Assembly: GCA_036389955.1 (NCBI GenBank)
Contig: DASVVJ010000459.1
Coordinates: forward strand, 1-7,726
Length of the DNA: 7,726 nucleotides
Source: DATHBR01 sp036389955
GTDB lineage: Bacteria; Myxococcota; Myxococcia; Myxococcales; Myxococcaceae
Direction of reading: 5' to 3'
Below, piece by piece: positions 1-6,584 of this stretch; within the stretch, counting starts at the first letter, position 1; every line of letters begins with the position of its first letter. The notes beneath the pieces were generated by a model. That model did no database searches and had not been told where the DNA came from. It saw nothing but the letters and a program-made list of their open reading frames with translations. Made by a program: the position numbers and the translations under genes.

Positions 1-2478
1 GCTCAGCCGGTAGACGAATCCCGTGCGTGTGAAGAGGTACAGCGTCGACTGGCCCTGGTCCGTGAGCACCGTGATGCGCGCCCCCTCCAGATCCTCCGCC
101 GTGAGTCCGTCCGGCAGCGTGAGTGGTTCCCACTTCAGCAGCCCGGGCTCTCCGTTGCTCTGCTGCGTGGGCATCGTTCGGTAGAGCCCCTGCTCTCCCA
201 GCGCCACCGGCCACCCGGCCAGTGAGGCGTAGTCCACCACCCGCTCGCCTTCGGGCAGCTTCTGCGTCAGCGGCAGCCCCTGTGGCAGGCGCAGCACCAG
301 GCCATCGCGCAGCCCCAGCCGCCCGTAGCTGGTGCTGCCCGCCTCGCGGTTCCACACCTCCACCGGCTCACCGTCGCCTATCGGCAGCGGCGTCAGCGTC
401 CAGCCTCGCGTCTGCGCGTCCTGCTCGAACTGGAACACGCTGCGGTCCGTCGAGGCCCACCCGCGCACCCGTACGCCCGTTTCCGCGCTGGTGCTCACCG
501 TCCGGTCCCGCGCCATCGAGCGCACCGGGAAGCTCGGGTCCGGTGTCAGCCGGGGCGTCAGGCTGTCCACCCCCGCCTGCTCCTCCTGCAGGTCCGCCTT
601 CTTCAGGTCCACGTAGTAGAGCTGGTCGTTCGCGGCGAGCATCAGCGACACCCCGTCCTGGGTGGGCGTGCCCTGCCCCAGGAAGGGCCCCGTTGCCGTT
701 CCTCCGCTGGGCGCCACCAGCGTGGGTCCATAGCTGGGCGTCAGGGTGACTTGCTGGTCCCAGGTGACCTCGACCTGGACGATCTGCCCCGCCTTCCCCA
801 ACAGCCAGTTCGGTGTGCCCTGCACCACGTTGCCCACGCCCAGCGAATCCGTGGTGGCCGCCTCCGGAGGCCCGTTCAGCGCCACGACCATCCCCGTGCG
901 CTGCTGATCGCTCTCCGGAGCGCCCACCGCGACGAAGTCCGGGGTGAAGGCCAGCACCCTGCCTCCATCGAAGGACTCCACGGCCACCGGCGTCCGGTCG
1001 AGGAACACCGGCCGCATCCGGCTGAGCGGGTAGCCTCCCCAGATCTGCCCGTGCGAGCCGCCCATCACCAGCGACGTGCCCCGGGAGTCGTCCACCGCGT
1101 AAGACCTGGGCTGAGGAGGGCTCAACGAAGGAGGCCGGCTTGCCAGCTCCGTCAGCTCGAAGGGAGCCTCCAGCGGCTGGAGCAGGCACGTATCCCGGGG
1201 AGCCACCACCGAGGAGCCCACCACGCGCACCAACGAACGCACGCCCCGGGATGACTCACACAGCACCTCGACACCCAGCGCGCCATCGGTCACGGGCGTG
1301 AAGGAGATGATTTTGCCCTCTCCACACGGAGAGCAGTCGTCCCACGCCAGCGACATGGCGGGCCCCGGGAGATTGGGCGCGCGGGACACCTCGAAGGTGC
1401 TCAACACGTCGCGATCCATCTGCGGCCGCTTCAAGGCCCACAGGTTCGCCCGGTCACTGTGGCGCAGCATCCAGTAGAACATGCCGGCCCCGCCATCGCC
1501 CATCCCACCATCCGGTGGCGGTCCGCCGGACACCTCGCTGGTGTAGAGCACCTGCCACCGGCCCTGGCTGAGCGGACTGTCGGGAGGCCGCTCGCGCCAG
1601 AGAATGTGCGAGGCGGTGGCCACCACGGGCACGGGCTCGGAGCGCAGCTGCTCCGGTGCTTCGTCCTGCTGCCGCCGGGTGGCGAGCTGCGAGTACTGGA
1701 CATGCCGGGCCTCCCCGTAACGGCCGACGACAACGCCCTGCATGGGGCAGCCTCCGTCTCGCGGGGAACATGGCGTCACGCCTCCGTCCGAGAGCGTGGC
1801 GAAGCCCTCCGGAAAGGAGGTGTACCGCCCGGTCACCGGATCCACCTCTCCGGCATGCCCGTCGGCGCGCACCACCGCGAACACCACGCGCTGGTCGTTG
1901 GGTGGGCCGAACGTGAACGTCCGGATGGACTCCACATCGGTCACCGGGCGCATTGCCTCGTCCAGCACCGGGCGCTCCGCCGACAAGGCCCCGGTCATCG
2001 GGTGGCGGCTGTAGAGCCGGAGCCTGACGGGCATCTGCCTGCGCTCGCCCTGCACCAGCAGGTATTGGCCCGCCATGGCCACCAGGCGGACATCGGTCAG
2101 CCCGGTCACCGGCTGCGCGCCGCCCATCCGGGTGCTGTAGACACCTCCGTCGTCATAGCCGACGAGCACCGTGCGCTCATTCGGCTCGCCAGCGATGAGG
2201 CGCGTGTCTCCGGTGAGCACCCGGGGGAAGCGCCGCGCGCCGTTGAAGGTGGGCGGCGTCACCAGCGGGTTCTGCTCGGCCGTGGCCTCGTGGCAGCGCC
2301 CGTCGATGCCACAGCGCCACCCCGGAGAACACTGCAGGTCCCTCACCGCCTCTTCCTCGCGGAAGTCGCATGGGAAGGCGTTGCCCTCCTCCACCTTCAG
2401 CCCGCCCGAGCACGCCAGCCACACGCTCAGCGCCGCGGCCAGTGCCACCAGCACCCTCACTCCTGGCGTTCCACTCAT
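1..2478 (-). CDS. Large secreted protein, probable surface lipoprotein, C-terminus outside the window
   Basis: The minus-strand frame is open from an ATG at 2478 to the left edge (826 codons, no stop), so the protein is C-terminally incomplete. A short basic start and a hydrophobic segment (about residues 7-22) end in W-L-A-C at Cys23. This is a weak lipobox because position -3 is Trp, so lipid attachment is probable but not certain. Next comes a Cys-rich knot (C37, C50, C56, C62; spacing CX12CX5CX5C, with a C-SPGW-RC-G-DGRC pattern) like those behind the anchor of many myxobacterial surface proteins. The rest is rich in short beta-like stretches, Gly, Asp and Thr, suggestive of a beta-propeller or similar beta-rich fold, with further Cys at 237/244 and 382/385 (CSPC) and a Gly/Pro/Asp-rich linker at 317-333. 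The start overlaps the upstream stop as ATGA, so translation is probably coupled. I recognise no enzyme motif. Function unknown; structural or binding role at the outer surface inferred. Confidence 0.85.
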   Translation of the reverse strand, partial: MSGTPGVRVLVALAAALSVWLACSGGLKVEEGNAFPCDFREEEAVRDLQCSPGWRCGIDGRCHEATAEQNPLVTPPTFNGARRFPRVLTGDTRLIAGEPNERTVLVGYDDGGVYSTRMGGAQPVTGLTDVRLVAMAGQYLLVQGERRQMPVRLRLYSRHPMTGALSAERPVLDEAMRPVTDVESIRTFTFGPPNDQRVVFAVVRADGHAGEVDPVTGRYTSFPEGFATLSDGGVTPCSPRDGGCPMQGVVVGRYGEARHVQYSQLATRRQQDEAPEQLRSEPVPVVATASHILWRERPPDSPLSQGRWQVLYTSEVSGGPPPDGGMGDGGAGMFYWMLRHSDRANLWALKRPQMDRDVLSTFEVSRAPNLPGPAMSLAWDDCSPCGEGKIISFTPVTDGALGVEVLCESSRGVRSLVRVVGSSVVAPRDTCLLQPLEAPFELTELASRPPSLSPPQPRSYAVDDSRGTSLVMGGSHGQIWGGYPLSRMRPVFLDRTPVAVESFDGGRVLAFTPDFVAVGAPESDQQRTGMVVALNGPPEAATTDSLGVGNVVQGTPNWLLGKAGQIVQVEVTWDQQVTLTPSYGPTLVAPSGGTATGPFLGQGTPTQDGVSLMLAANDQLYYVDLKKADLQEEQAGVDSLTPRLTPDPSFPVRSMARDRTVSTSAETGVRVRGWASTDRSVFQFEQDAQTRGWTLTPLPIGDGEPVEVWNREAGSTSYGRLGLRDGLVLRLPQGLPLTQKLPEGERVVDYASLAGWPVALGEQGLYRTMPTQQSNGEPGLLKWEPLTLPDGLTAEDLEGARITVLTDQGQSTLYLFTRTGFVYRLS

Positions 2479-3338
2479 GGCAGCACCCCCACCACGGCCA
2501 TTCCGTTGCCCGAGGGCACCAGCGCCACCCGGGGCCCACCCTCCGGAGGCGGCATCAACCACAGCCCTGCTCCCACCAGGGCCGCGCCCGCTCCCATCAG
2601 CACCAGGGACACCGTCTTGTCCCGCCCCAGCCGCGAGTTCTCCTGCTGGTAGTACGAGAGCTCGCGCAAGGTGGCGGGAGCGCACTGGCCCGTCTCGGAG
2701 TCCCGGGTAGGGCACAGCTCGTCATTGAGCACCTTCTGCCGCGACAGGGTGATCAGCCCGAACACCCCACCGCTCACCAGCGCCGCGCCGCCTCCGGAAA
2801 TGAGCGAGTAAGGCACCACGCGCGAGGCCGGTGGAGGCAGGGGCGCGCCGCTCGCCTCCGCCGCGGCCCACGGCATGAGCTGGCGCAGCGTCTCCACGTC
2901 CCTCGCCAGGCGCGTGCTGCGTCCCACCGGCTGGCCCTTCACGCTGTCCAGCATCTGGAGCGCCAGCTCGTAGGTGTTGCCCAGCCGCGACAGCGAGCCC
3001 GTCAGCACGTAGCGCGTCTGCAGCAGCGAGCCCACGTCCACCGCGCAGCGCGAGGGGTCCTCGTTGCACACGCCCATCAACTGCCGCCGCCGCTCGGCGC
3101 TCAGCATCGTCTCGGCGTCGTCCGCGGAGAGCACTTGAAACAGGCCCCGCTCGCTCAGCGTCTGCACCAGCGCGGCAGTGAGGGCGGCGGCCTGCTCGGG
3201 CAGCGCGCCCTGGGCCTGCAGATCCGTCACCAGCAGCTTCGGCTTCTCTTCCTGGCCCACGGCCGTGGTGGGCCCAGGGCCCGCCGCCAGGGCCTGGAGC
3301 GCCCAGACCCCCACCAGGAGTGCCAATGTCGCTCGCAT
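2475..3338 (-). CDS. Exported protein with TolB-N/FlgO-like domain and two C-terminal hydrophobic segments
   Basis: 287 residues. The start at 3338 is preferred over an in-frame upstream ATG (3383) because a signal peptide (about residues 1-19, ending ALA-AG) follows directly and a strong AAGGAGG lies just upstream. Residues 34-145 have the alternating strand/helix layout of TolB N-terminal, FlgO or CsgG-like periplasmic domains: strand KLLVTDLQ, a long helix, a GLFQVLSADD segment, then RYVLTGSLSRLG and YELALQMLD strands. C91 and C98 may form a disulfide. Two hydrophobic Gly/Ala-rich segments follow (about 177-198 and 241-262), separated by a polar loop with C209 and C219. A periplasmic domain anchored in the inner membrane is the simplest reading. 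The TGA stop overlaps the ATG of the large downstream gene. Related proteins bind envelope partners or sense envelope state; here the partner is probably the downstream protein (inference). Family assignment is by pattern only. Confidence 0.82.
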   Translation of the reverse strand: MRATLALLVGVWALQALAAGPGPTTAVGQEEKPKLLVTDLQAQGALPEQAAALTAALVQTLSERGLFQVLSADDAETMLSAERRRQLMGVCNEDPSRCAVDVGSLLQTRYVLTGSLSRLGNTYELALQMLDSVKGQPVGRSTRLARDVETLRQLMPWAAAEASGAPLPPPASRVVPYSLISGGGAALVSGGVFGLITLSRQKVLNDELCPTRDSETGQCAPATLRELSYYQQENSRLGRDKTVSLVLMGAGAALVGAGLWLMPPPEGGPRVALVPSGNGMAVVGVLP

Positions 3339-3342
3339 GCCC

Positions 3343-3349
3343 CCTCCTT
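3343..3349 (-). promoter_or_regulatory. Shine-Dalgarno site of the TolB-like gene
   Basis: AAGGAGG reads on the minus strand and is separated by 4 nt (GGGC) from the ATG at 3338. It is the strongest ribosome binding site in the window, and it fixes this start rather than the in-frame ATG 45 nt upstream. Confidence 0.7.
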
Positions 3350-3410
3350 CGTGCCAGCCCGAGGCAAGAACCCAGGCAGGCACGTTCCGTTGCGGGGAAT
3401 GTTAGCTGAT

Positions 3411-4607
3411 TTACACTCCGCGCGCGGAGGCGGCGGCGCGCGCGGCCTGGACGAGCCCGGGCAGATCCTTCAGTCCCGTGTCCACCTCGCCCGTGGGCAC
3501 GGCAGCCCGGGCCGGGGAGAACAGCCGCGCCGGCGTGCGCGCCTGGCCCCGCAGACGGATGAAGAGCAGCAGCGCCTCGCGCAGGCGCTCCACGTCCGGA
3601 CCTGTCTCGGCGCGGGCCCGCTGGGCCGCCGCCCACAGCCGAACCCAGGCGGCCTCCTCGTTCCACACCCCCGTGGGCCGGACGCGGGAGAGCTGCGCCA
3701 GCTCCGCCGCCAGCTCGAAGAGGCCCGCGCGTCCCTCGCTGAAGGCCTCGCCCGCCGCCAGCCGGGCCTCCGGGGAGGACTCGCTCAGAGCCAGCCACAC
3801 CAGCAGCCCAGGCACCTCCGCCTCGCGCGGGATGACGGGAGACAGCCGCGCCTCGAGCAGTTCCGCCAGCCGCGCGCGTGCCACGTCGTGCCAGAAGGCC
3901 GCGTGCAGCAACAGCTCCGGGCCACTGCGCGGCGTCCTCAGCGGAGCACGGCGCACGCGGCGCTGAAGGAAGGTGCGCACCCCGCCGCTGGGATCGAACC
4001 GCTCCAGCCGCTCCCACAGCGCGCGCAGGGCCGCCTCGGCCAGGGGCAGCGCGCGGCCCAGGGCGTCCGCCTCGGCGGGATTGAAGGGCAGCACACCCTC
4101 GGGAGTGGGGCGCTTGAAGAGGCGCTCGAACACCTCGGCGGCGGTGCACGCGGCGCGCAGCTCCGGCAAGTTGCGCGGCAGCACTTCCACCGCCCGGGCC
4201 CAGGCGCGGCGCCCCAGCAGCGGGCCGGTGGCGAGCACCTGCTCCTCCAGCCGCAGCAGCGCCTCTCCCAACGAGCCGGGAGGCGGCTCCTCCACCGCCA
4301 GCCTTCGCTCCACCGCGTGTGCCACCGCCTCACGCAGGTGGTGCACCTCGGTGGCCAGCTTCAGCGGCACCGAGTCCCGAGGCCAGCCCTCGGCGGCGGC
4401 GCGGCGGCGGATGGCGGCCAGGGTGGCATCCACCTCGGACTGGGCCAGGGCCACCTCGCGCAGCAATTCGAGATTTGCCCGCACCCGGTCCCGCCAGAAG
4501 AAGGCGTTCAACATCCCACGCAAGGCGCGGTAGCGCAGGCGCGCGGCCTCCAGGAGGTCCGCACGGTCCTCGAGCCGGGCCCGCAGGATGTCGGGGTGAG
4601 TCGCCAC
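3411..4607 (-). CDS. Helical cytoplasmic protein of unknown function
   Basis: 398 residues from a GTG at 4607 to a TAA at 3411. The frame stays open upstream, but GGAGGG (4616-4611) precedes this GTG, and the residues before it are Pro/Gly/Arg-rich and look non-coding. The next downstream candidate is Met32. There is no signal peptide and no convincing membrane segment. The protein is rich in Leu, Ala, Arg and Glu and appears almost wholly alpha-helical, with one Cys (C154). Visible blocks include an aromatic patch FFWRD near 36-40, FNPAEADALG near 175-184, ELLLHAAFWHDVARARL near 231-247, GVWNEEAAWVRLW near 313-325, and LFIRLRGQARTPARLFSP near 348-365. I do not recognise the family and see no catalytic motif. 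It lies 72 nt upstream of the TolB-like exported gene on the same strand, so it may share a transcript with the envelope pair; a scaffold or regulatory role would be a guess. The GTG start is likely, not certain. Confidence 0.8.
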   Translation of the reverse strand: MATHPDILRARLEDRADLLEAARLRYRALRGMLNAFFWRDRVRANLELLREVALAQSEVDATLAAIRRRAAAEGWPRDSVPLKLATEVHHLREAVAHAVERRLAVEEPPPGSLGEALLRLEEQVLATGPLLGRRAWARAVEVLPRNLPELRAACTAAEVFERLFKRPTPEGVLPFNPAEADALGRALPLAEAALRALWERLERFDPSGGVRTFLQRRVRRAPLRTPRSGPELLLHAAFWHDVARARLAELLEARLSPVIPREAEVPGLLVWLALSESSPEARLAAGEAFSEGRAGLFELAAELAQLSRVRPTGVWNEEAAWVRLWAAAQRARAETGPDVERLREALLLFIRLRGQARTPARLFSPARAAVPTGEVDTGLKDLPGLVQAARAAASARGV

Positions 4608-4616
4608 GGTCCCTCC

Positions 4617-4645
4617 ACTATAAGGAGGAGCCCGGCCGGTGGCAG
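4617..4645 (-). promoter_or_regulatory. Candidate sigma70-type promoter for the 398-residue gene
   Basis: On the minus strand, CTGCCA (4645-4640, 4 of 6 to consensus) and TATAGT (4622-4617, 5 of 6) are separated by 17 nt. Transcription would start near 4610, only about 3 nt before the GTG, which would leave the GGAGGG at 4616-4611 out of the message. Either the transcript is nearly leaderless, or this promoter is fortuitous, or the true start codon lies further in. Confidence 0.3.
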
Positions 4646-4655
4646 GCCCGGGAGG

Positions 4656-4671
4656 CCGGGAATCGACCCGG
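4656..4671. repeat. Inverted repeat in the divergent intergenic region
   Basis: CCGGG-AATCGA-CCCGG is a perfect 5-bp dyad with a 6-nt centre, about midway between the two divergent start codons (4607 and 4743). It could be an operator for either gene. On the minus strand it resembles a tRNA T-arm with one T missing from the loop, but no other tRNA element surrounds it. In DNA this GC-rich such a short dyad can be chance. Confidence 0.3.
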
Positions 4672-4689
4672 TGAACGGTCCGGGCCCAC

Positions 4690-4718
4690 TTGGCAGGAGC
4701 CCCCCGCTCGGCCATCGT
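4690..4718 (+). promoter_or_regulatory. Weak candidate promoter for the MORN-repeat gene
   Basis: TTGGCA (4690-4695, 5 of 6 to the -35 consensus) lies 17 nt upstream of CATCGT (4713-4718, 3 of 6 to the -10 consensus). A start near 4726 would give a leader of about 17 nt holding GAGG (4733-4736), which sits 6 nt before the ATG. The -10 element is poor. Confidence 0.25.
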
Positions 4719-4742
4719 GCTGATCCGCACACGAGGCCCACC

Positions 4743-5402
4743 ATGAAGCCGCACCTGCCCGCTCTGGCCACCTTCACCCTTTCGCTGCTGACCGCTGTGC
4801 CAGCGTTCGCCATGGACAAGCGGCAGGCGGATGCCGCTTGCGCCGCCTGGACGTTGACGTGCCCCGAGGGCGCCACCTCCACCCCGGGCCCGGCGAAGAA
4901 ATCCGGCCCCCTGGAGTGCAAGGCGAAGGACAAAGGCCGCGTACTGAAGGAGGGCCCGGCGGTGGTGTGCAAGGACGGGCAGGGGCAGGCCTTCGGCGCG
5001 TGGAAGGCGGGCAAGAAGCACGGCCGCCACGTCACCATGCGCCCGGATGGCTCCTGGCTCGAGGAGGACTTCGTGGAGGGCAAGCTGGAGGGGCGCCAGG
5101 TGGAGTACAGCGCCGACGGGGCGTTGCTGAAGGACACGCGCTACCAGGCCGGGAAGAAGCACGGCGCGGAGCGCACCTACGGCGTGAACGGGCGCGTGGC
5201 CTCCGAGGAGTTCTGGGACAAGGGCATCAAAGGCAAGAAGCCCGAGGTGGCCAAGCCCGCGGAGCCCACCGAGCCTTCCGAGGCCGCGGCGCCCGAGGGC
5301 GAGCAGGCCGCTGCCAAAACCGAGCCCACACCGGTTGATCCGCCGGAGAGCGCTCCGCCCGCCGAGGCGGACGGGGAACAGGCCCAGCCGCCGGCGCCGT
5401 AG
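4743..5402 (+). CDS. Exported MORN-repeat (YwqK-like) protein
   Basis: 219 residues. The ATG at 4743 follows GAGG with 6-nt spacing and opens a clear signal peptide (Lys2, hydrophobic core about 6-19, cleavage after AFA at residue 23). The frame is open far upstream, but that stretch is antisense to other genes. Mature residues 24-80 hold four Cys (33, 40, 59, 76), probably two disulfides. Residues about 78-165 contain MORN-type repeats of 23-24 residues, marked by GKKHG or GKLEG at 90, 113 and 137, DG/NG turns at 78, 102, 125 and 149, and a partial fourth unit at 161. Repeats of this MORN_2 kind occur in proteins often labelled YwqK antitoxins. Export and the lack of an adjacent toxin argue against that role here; a beta-hairpin binding scaffold in the envelope is more likely. 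The C-terminus (about 167-219) is a Pro/Glu/Ala-rich disordered tail. The gene converges on dnaN with 4 nt between stops. Confidence 0.88.
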   Translation: MKPHLPALATFTLSLLTAVPAFAMDKRQADAACAAWTLTCPEGATSTPGPAKKSGPLECKAKDKGRVLKEGPAVVCKDGQGQAFGAWKAGKKHGRHVTMRPDGSWLEEDFVEGKLEGRQVEYSADGALLKDTRYQAGKKHGAERTYGVNGRVASEEFWDKGIKGKKPEVAKPAEPTEPSEAAAPEGEQAAAKTEPTPVDPPESAPPAEADGEQAQPPAP

Positions 5403-5406
5403 CGCC
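5393..5406. other. GC hairpin on the convergent gene junction
   Basis: GGCGC-CGTA-GCGCC is a perfect 5-bp stem with a 4-nt loop. It includes the TAG of the MORN gene (5400-5402) and the whole 4-nt gap, and ends one base before the dnaN stop triplet. It has the same stem on both strands, so it could act on both converging transcripts. No T-tract follows on either strand, so it is not a canonical intrinsic terminator; a pause site, a message-end structure or chance are all possible. Confidence 0.35.
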
Positions 5407-6513
5407 TCAGACGCGCATGGGCATCACGACAGCGGTGAAGCTGCGGTCACCCGGCGCGTGGAGCACGCCCGGGCTGTGCTCGTCGCCCAGCTCGAACGAC
5501 ACCTCATCCGTCTCGGTGACGGTGAGCACGTCGGTGAGGTAGCGGGCGTTGAAGCCGATGGTGATGTCGCCGCCGCGGTAGGCCACGTCGAGCACGTCGC
5601 GCGCCTCACCCAGGTCCGGGTTGTTGGCGGTGATGAGCAGCTGGTTCTCCGCCAGGCCGATGCGCACCGCGTAGCTCTTGTCCGCCGACAGCAGGGCGAT
5701 GCGCTTGAGGCTCTCGAGGAAGCGCGTCTTCGAGACCTGGATGACCTTCTCGCCCTCCTTGGGGATGACGCGCTGGTACTCGGGGAACTGGCCGTCGATG
5801 AGGCGCATCACCATGGTGAGGCCCGGCTTCTTGAACAGCGCCGAGTTCTCCGCGAAGCCCAGGTGGCACTCGGCATCCGGAGCCTCGTCCAGCAGGCGCT
5901 TGAGCTCCATCAGGCCCTTGCGCGGGATGATGACGCCGCTCTTGAGCTTGAAGTCGCCGGGCAGCTCGCGCTCGATGAGCGACAGGCGGTGCCCGTCAGT
6001 GGCCACCATGCGCACCTTGCCGCCCGCCTGCGGCTCGAAGAACACGCCGTTGAGGATGTAGCGCGTCTCGTCCGAGGAGATGGCGAACTGCGTCTTCTTG
6101 ATCATCTCCAGCAGGGTGTTGCCGGACAGCTGTACCAGGGGAGCATTCTCCTCCTTGGGCAGCTTGGGATACTCCTCGGCGGCCATGCCGACGATCTTGA
6201 AGTGCGCCGAGCCGCTGGAGATGTCCACGTAGTTGTTGGCGAGCTTCTTGAGCGTCACCTGCGCGTCCGGCAGGTTCTGGACAATGTCGAAGACGTACTT
6301 GGCGCTCAGGGTGACGGCGCCGGGCTTGGAGACCTCGGCGGCGTGCTCGGACACGATACCGATGTCCAGGTCGAACGCGGTGACGGTGACGCCGCCTTTG
6401 GTGGCGTTGACCAGGACGTTGGCGAGGATGGGCATCGTCGTCTTGCGCTCCACGATGCCTTGGGCACGATACAGGGCCTTCTTCAGCTCGTCGGCGGCGA
6501 TGCGGAATTCCAT
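5407..6513 (-). CDS. dnaN: DNA polymerase III beta subunit (sliding clamp)
   Basis: Complete, 368 residues, close to the usual bacterial length (about 366). The clamp is a dimer of three-domain subunits that encircles DNA and tethers the polymerase; its surface cleft also binds other replication and repair proteins. Recognisable blocks: N-terminal domain with TTMPILANVLV (25-35) and FDLDIGI (47-53); FKIVGMAAEEYPKLP (105-119); the cleft loop TDGHRLSL (172-179), at the same numbering as in E. coli; RLIDGQFPEYQRVIP (237-251) at the second/third domain region; and the C-terminus VVMPMRV (362-368), matching the E. coli VVMPMRL end that lines the protein-binding pocket. The cleft residues I can judge are intact, so it should be functional. 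The start ATG at 6513 has TGAGGA (6528-6523) 9 nt upstream. Neither dnaA, recF nor gyrB is adjacent: downstream is the convergent MORN gene, upstream a divergent lipoprotein gene. Confidence 0.99.
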   Translation of the reverse strand: MEFRIAADELKKALYRAQGIVERKTTMPILANVLVNATKGGVTVTAFDLDIGIVSEHAAEVSKPGAVTLSAKYVFDIVQNLPDAQVTLKKLANNYVDISSGSAHFKIVGMAAEEYPKLPKEENAPLVQLSGNTLLEMIKKTQFAISSDETRYILNGVFFEPQAGGKVRMVATDGHRLSLIERELPGDFKLKSGVIIPRKGLMELKRLLDEAPDAECHLGFAENSALFKKPGLTMVMRLIDGQFPEYQRVIPKEGEKVIQVSKTRFLESLKRIALLSADKSYAVRIGLAENQLLITANNPDLGEARDVLDVAYRGGDITIGFNARYLTDVLTVTETDEVSFELGDEHSPGVLHAPGDRSFTAVVMPMRV

Positions 6514-6555
6514 CGGGGTGCGTCCTCAGTCCTCGGTAAACGGCTGACCCGAGCG

Positions 6556-6584
6556 GGTGTAGCCCGGGGAAGGGGGTGCGTCAA
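6556..6584 (-). promoter_or_regulatory. Candidate dnaN promoter
   Basis: On the minus strand, TTGACG (6584-6579, 5 of 6 to the sigma70 -35 consensus) is 17 nt from TACACC (6561-6556, 3 of 6 to -10). Transcription would start near 6549, giving a leader of about 36 nt that contains the TGAGGA ribosome binding site. The -10 box overlaps a short dyad ACCCG-AG-CGGGT (6547-6558) that also covers the predicted start point. Confidence 0.45.

Noticed and set aside
123..1254. Several open frames on both strands inside the left-edge gene
   Set aside because: All are out-of-frame shadows of the continuous minus-strand frame from 2478 to 1, which alone has a signal peptide and reasonable protein composition.
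3350..3356. Sigma54-like TGGCACG on the minus strand upstream of the TolB-like gene
   Set aside because: No TTGC follows at the -12 spacing, and the site lies directly against the ribosome binding site, too close to the ATG.
4656..4671. tRNA T-arm or attachment-site remnant (minus strand CCGGG-TCGATT-CCCGG)
   Set aside because: The loop is one base short, no matching acceptor, D or anticodon arm is visible, and no integrase is nearby. Kept only as a generic dyad.
4608..4715. Alternative ATG at 4715 for the 398-residue protein, adding 36 residues
   Set aside because: The added residues are Pro/Gly/Arg-rich without fold signature, there is no good ribosome binding site, and it would crowd the divergent promoter region. 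The GTG at 4607 has GGAGGG just upstream.
2370..5402. A single open plus-strand frame of about 1010 codons
   Set aside because: Only its last part (4743-5402) is a real gene with a signal peptide and ribosome binding site. The rest is antisense to two and a half minus-strand genes, is Arg/His/Gln/Pro-rich, and is open because stops are rare in such GC-rich DNA.
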